Shown: piece after piece, positions 27,180 through 27,836 of the stretch
Layout: the number at the start of each line of letters is the position of its first letter
Numbering within the stretch: position 1 is the first letter of the stretch
Source: a virus
Strand: one strand, 5' to 3'
Length of the DNA stretch: 27,836 nucleotides
IMG/VR virus record: IMGVR_UViG_3300035643_000008
Location: 1-27,836 of that record
Program-made: the position numbers and the translations under genes
The notes under the pieces: generated by a model
Databases searched by the model: none
What the model was told of the DNA's origin: nothing
Seen by the model: the letters and a program-made list of their open reading frames with translations, nothing else

Positions 27180-27527
27180 CTAATCGCTCTCACGTGGTCG
27201 AATCTCTACCGCTCGCTGCACGACAACTCCAATCGACAAGTACGATAAGACTGCAAGCGCCGAGGCCAAAGTGACTGCTAGGCCGAGAATTATCGCGGCG
27301 ACCTGGTAGATTGGAAGGGTCAGCAGGTTGCCCACATTGAGACCCCACAGTTCCGTGGACAGCCAGTAGGAGCCGCCTGCGATGCTCGTCACGAAAGCGA
27401 GAAGGAACCGTTTCTCAGCTCGCTCAAGATTCTTCAGCGCCGAGAATCGCTCGCCTGAACTCGCTACTTTGGTGAGGATGAGTTCACGCCTGCGGAGCAG
27501 ATGCTCAACTAGCGCCTGCCTGTTCAT
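27180..27527 (-). CDS. Two-helix membrane protein
   Basis: A 115-residue protein whose ATG overlaps the end of the protease gene by 23 bases. A basic helical N-terminus (LLRRRELILTKVASSGERF, LKNLERAEKR) precedes one helix (FLLAFVTSIAGGSYWLS) and a longer hydrophobic stretch (IYQVAAIILGLAVTLASALAVLSYLSIGVV) that could be one or two helices. The tail is charged. A membrane protein next to a subtilisin-like protease might be its partner or a lysis/egress factor. No family is recognised. Confidence 0.5.
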   Translation of the reverse strand: MNRQALVEHLLRRRELILTKVASSGERFSALKNLERAEKRFLLAFVTSIAGGSYWLSTELWGLNVGNLLTLPIYQVAAIILGLAVTLASALAVLSYLSIGVVVQRAVEIRPRESD

Positions 27528-27836
27528 TCTTCCTCAAAACCTCGTATGATCGTAACGCGTTGATTCGCCCGGCGCCTGCGCTCCAGCGTGGATCGGCTTG
27601 GTTTACGAGCGCTGTTCGAACCTTCACCGCAAGGCGTTTCCGCAAACTGGCTCCCGCTGCGACGCGTGAAAGGAGCGAGGGTCTAACTGAGTCGCAACCT
27701 GCCATGAGCGCTCGTTTCATTTCGGCGACCGAGACACTTGGATACGCTTGCTTGAGCAAGACGAGAACTCCCGCCACATGCGGGGTCGAATAGCTTGTGC
27801 AGTCGAAGCTGGCGTACAGGCCCTTACTGAGCGGAA
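27505..27836 (-). CDS. Subtilisin-like serine protease, C-terminal fragment (partial)
   Basis: The frame is open at the right edge, so only about 109 C-terminal residues are seen. The visible catalytic block is FDCTSYSTPHVAGVLVLLKQ, matching the S8 pattern G-T-S-x-S/A-x-P-H-V-A-G with the nucleophilic Ser in T-S-Y. The usual Gly before Thr is replaced by Cys. After it come MKRALMAGCDSV (the typical helix after the Ser block), an insertion rich in basic residues, and GAGRINALRSYEVL (G-x-G-x-I/V-N/D-A, the family's end motif). Asp and His blocks are outside the window. It may process virion or host surface proteins. Confidence 0.75.
   Translation of the reverse strand, partial: PLSKGLYASFDCTSYSTPHVAGVLVLLKQAYPSVSVAEMKRALMAGCDSVRPSLLSRVAAGASLRKRLAVKVRTALVNQADPRWSAGAGRINALRSYEVLRKNEQAGAS

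Overview
This window looks like the virion-morphogenesis half of a tailed, siphovirus-like virus (Caudoviricetes) or provirus of an archaeon. The tailed-virus call rests on a complete packaging, head and tail gene set in nearly canonical order: terminase, portal, S78-type prohead protease, scaffold-like protein, decoration protein, HK97-fold capsid protein, connectors, tail tube, tail assembly chaperone, tape measure, hub and tail tip. The archaeal call is softer. It rests on a secreted protein (26538-26987) ending in an I-P-E-F-P-S / hydrophobic segment / R-R tail, a surface-anchoring signal typical of Bathyarchaeia, Nitrososphaeria and some methanogens. Supporting signs are many GGTGAG-type ribosome binding sites, several small zinc-ribbon proteins and very frequent TTG starts. 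No tRNA, rRNA, CRISPR array, integrase or replication gene was seen.

Almost everything is read on the minus strand, so transcription runs from the right edge to the left. Right edge (27836-25340): the C-terminal end of a subtilisin-like protease, a two-helix membrane protein, a zinc protein, the archaeal-type secreted protein, a Dam-like adenine methylase and a putative small terminase. Packaging and head (25408-17331): large terminase split by a frameshift, a tiny membrane protein, a broken zinc-ribbon gene, portal with a displaced N-terminus, prohead protease carrying a histidine-rich insert, scaffold-like protein, two small proteins, decoration protein and major capsid protein. An unusual membrane cassette (17255-16089, including a GtrA-like protein) lies between capsid and connector genes, followed by a zinc protein and a 38-residue histidine-rich protein. 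The neck and tail genes run from 15574 to 3356. They are interrupted by two plus-strand genes (13571-14208) and by a glycosyltransferase (12342-13028). After a 480-base non-coding stretch comes a very large secreted Ig/TIG-repeat protein that starts at 2873 with TTG and is still open at the left edge.

The most interesting signal is recoding. In the large terminase, the tail assembly chaperone and probably the portal, the zero frame ends in TAG and the rest of the protein continues in the +1 frame immediately after it, as if the T of TAG were skipped. A possible fourth, weaker case follows the gene ending at 3356. The local sequences resemble each other (GGC TTC TAG C, GGC TCT TAG C, CGG CTT TAG G). 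This could be programmed +1 frameshifting at UAG, or assembly indels. Two additional apparent -1 shifts nearby (portal, zinc-ribbon gene) keep the error explanation alive.

Other points of note are a perfect C7-TATA-G7 palindrome next to the terminase genes, the histidine-rich proteins, the GtrA-like/glycosyltransferase pair, and duplicated tail-tip modules.
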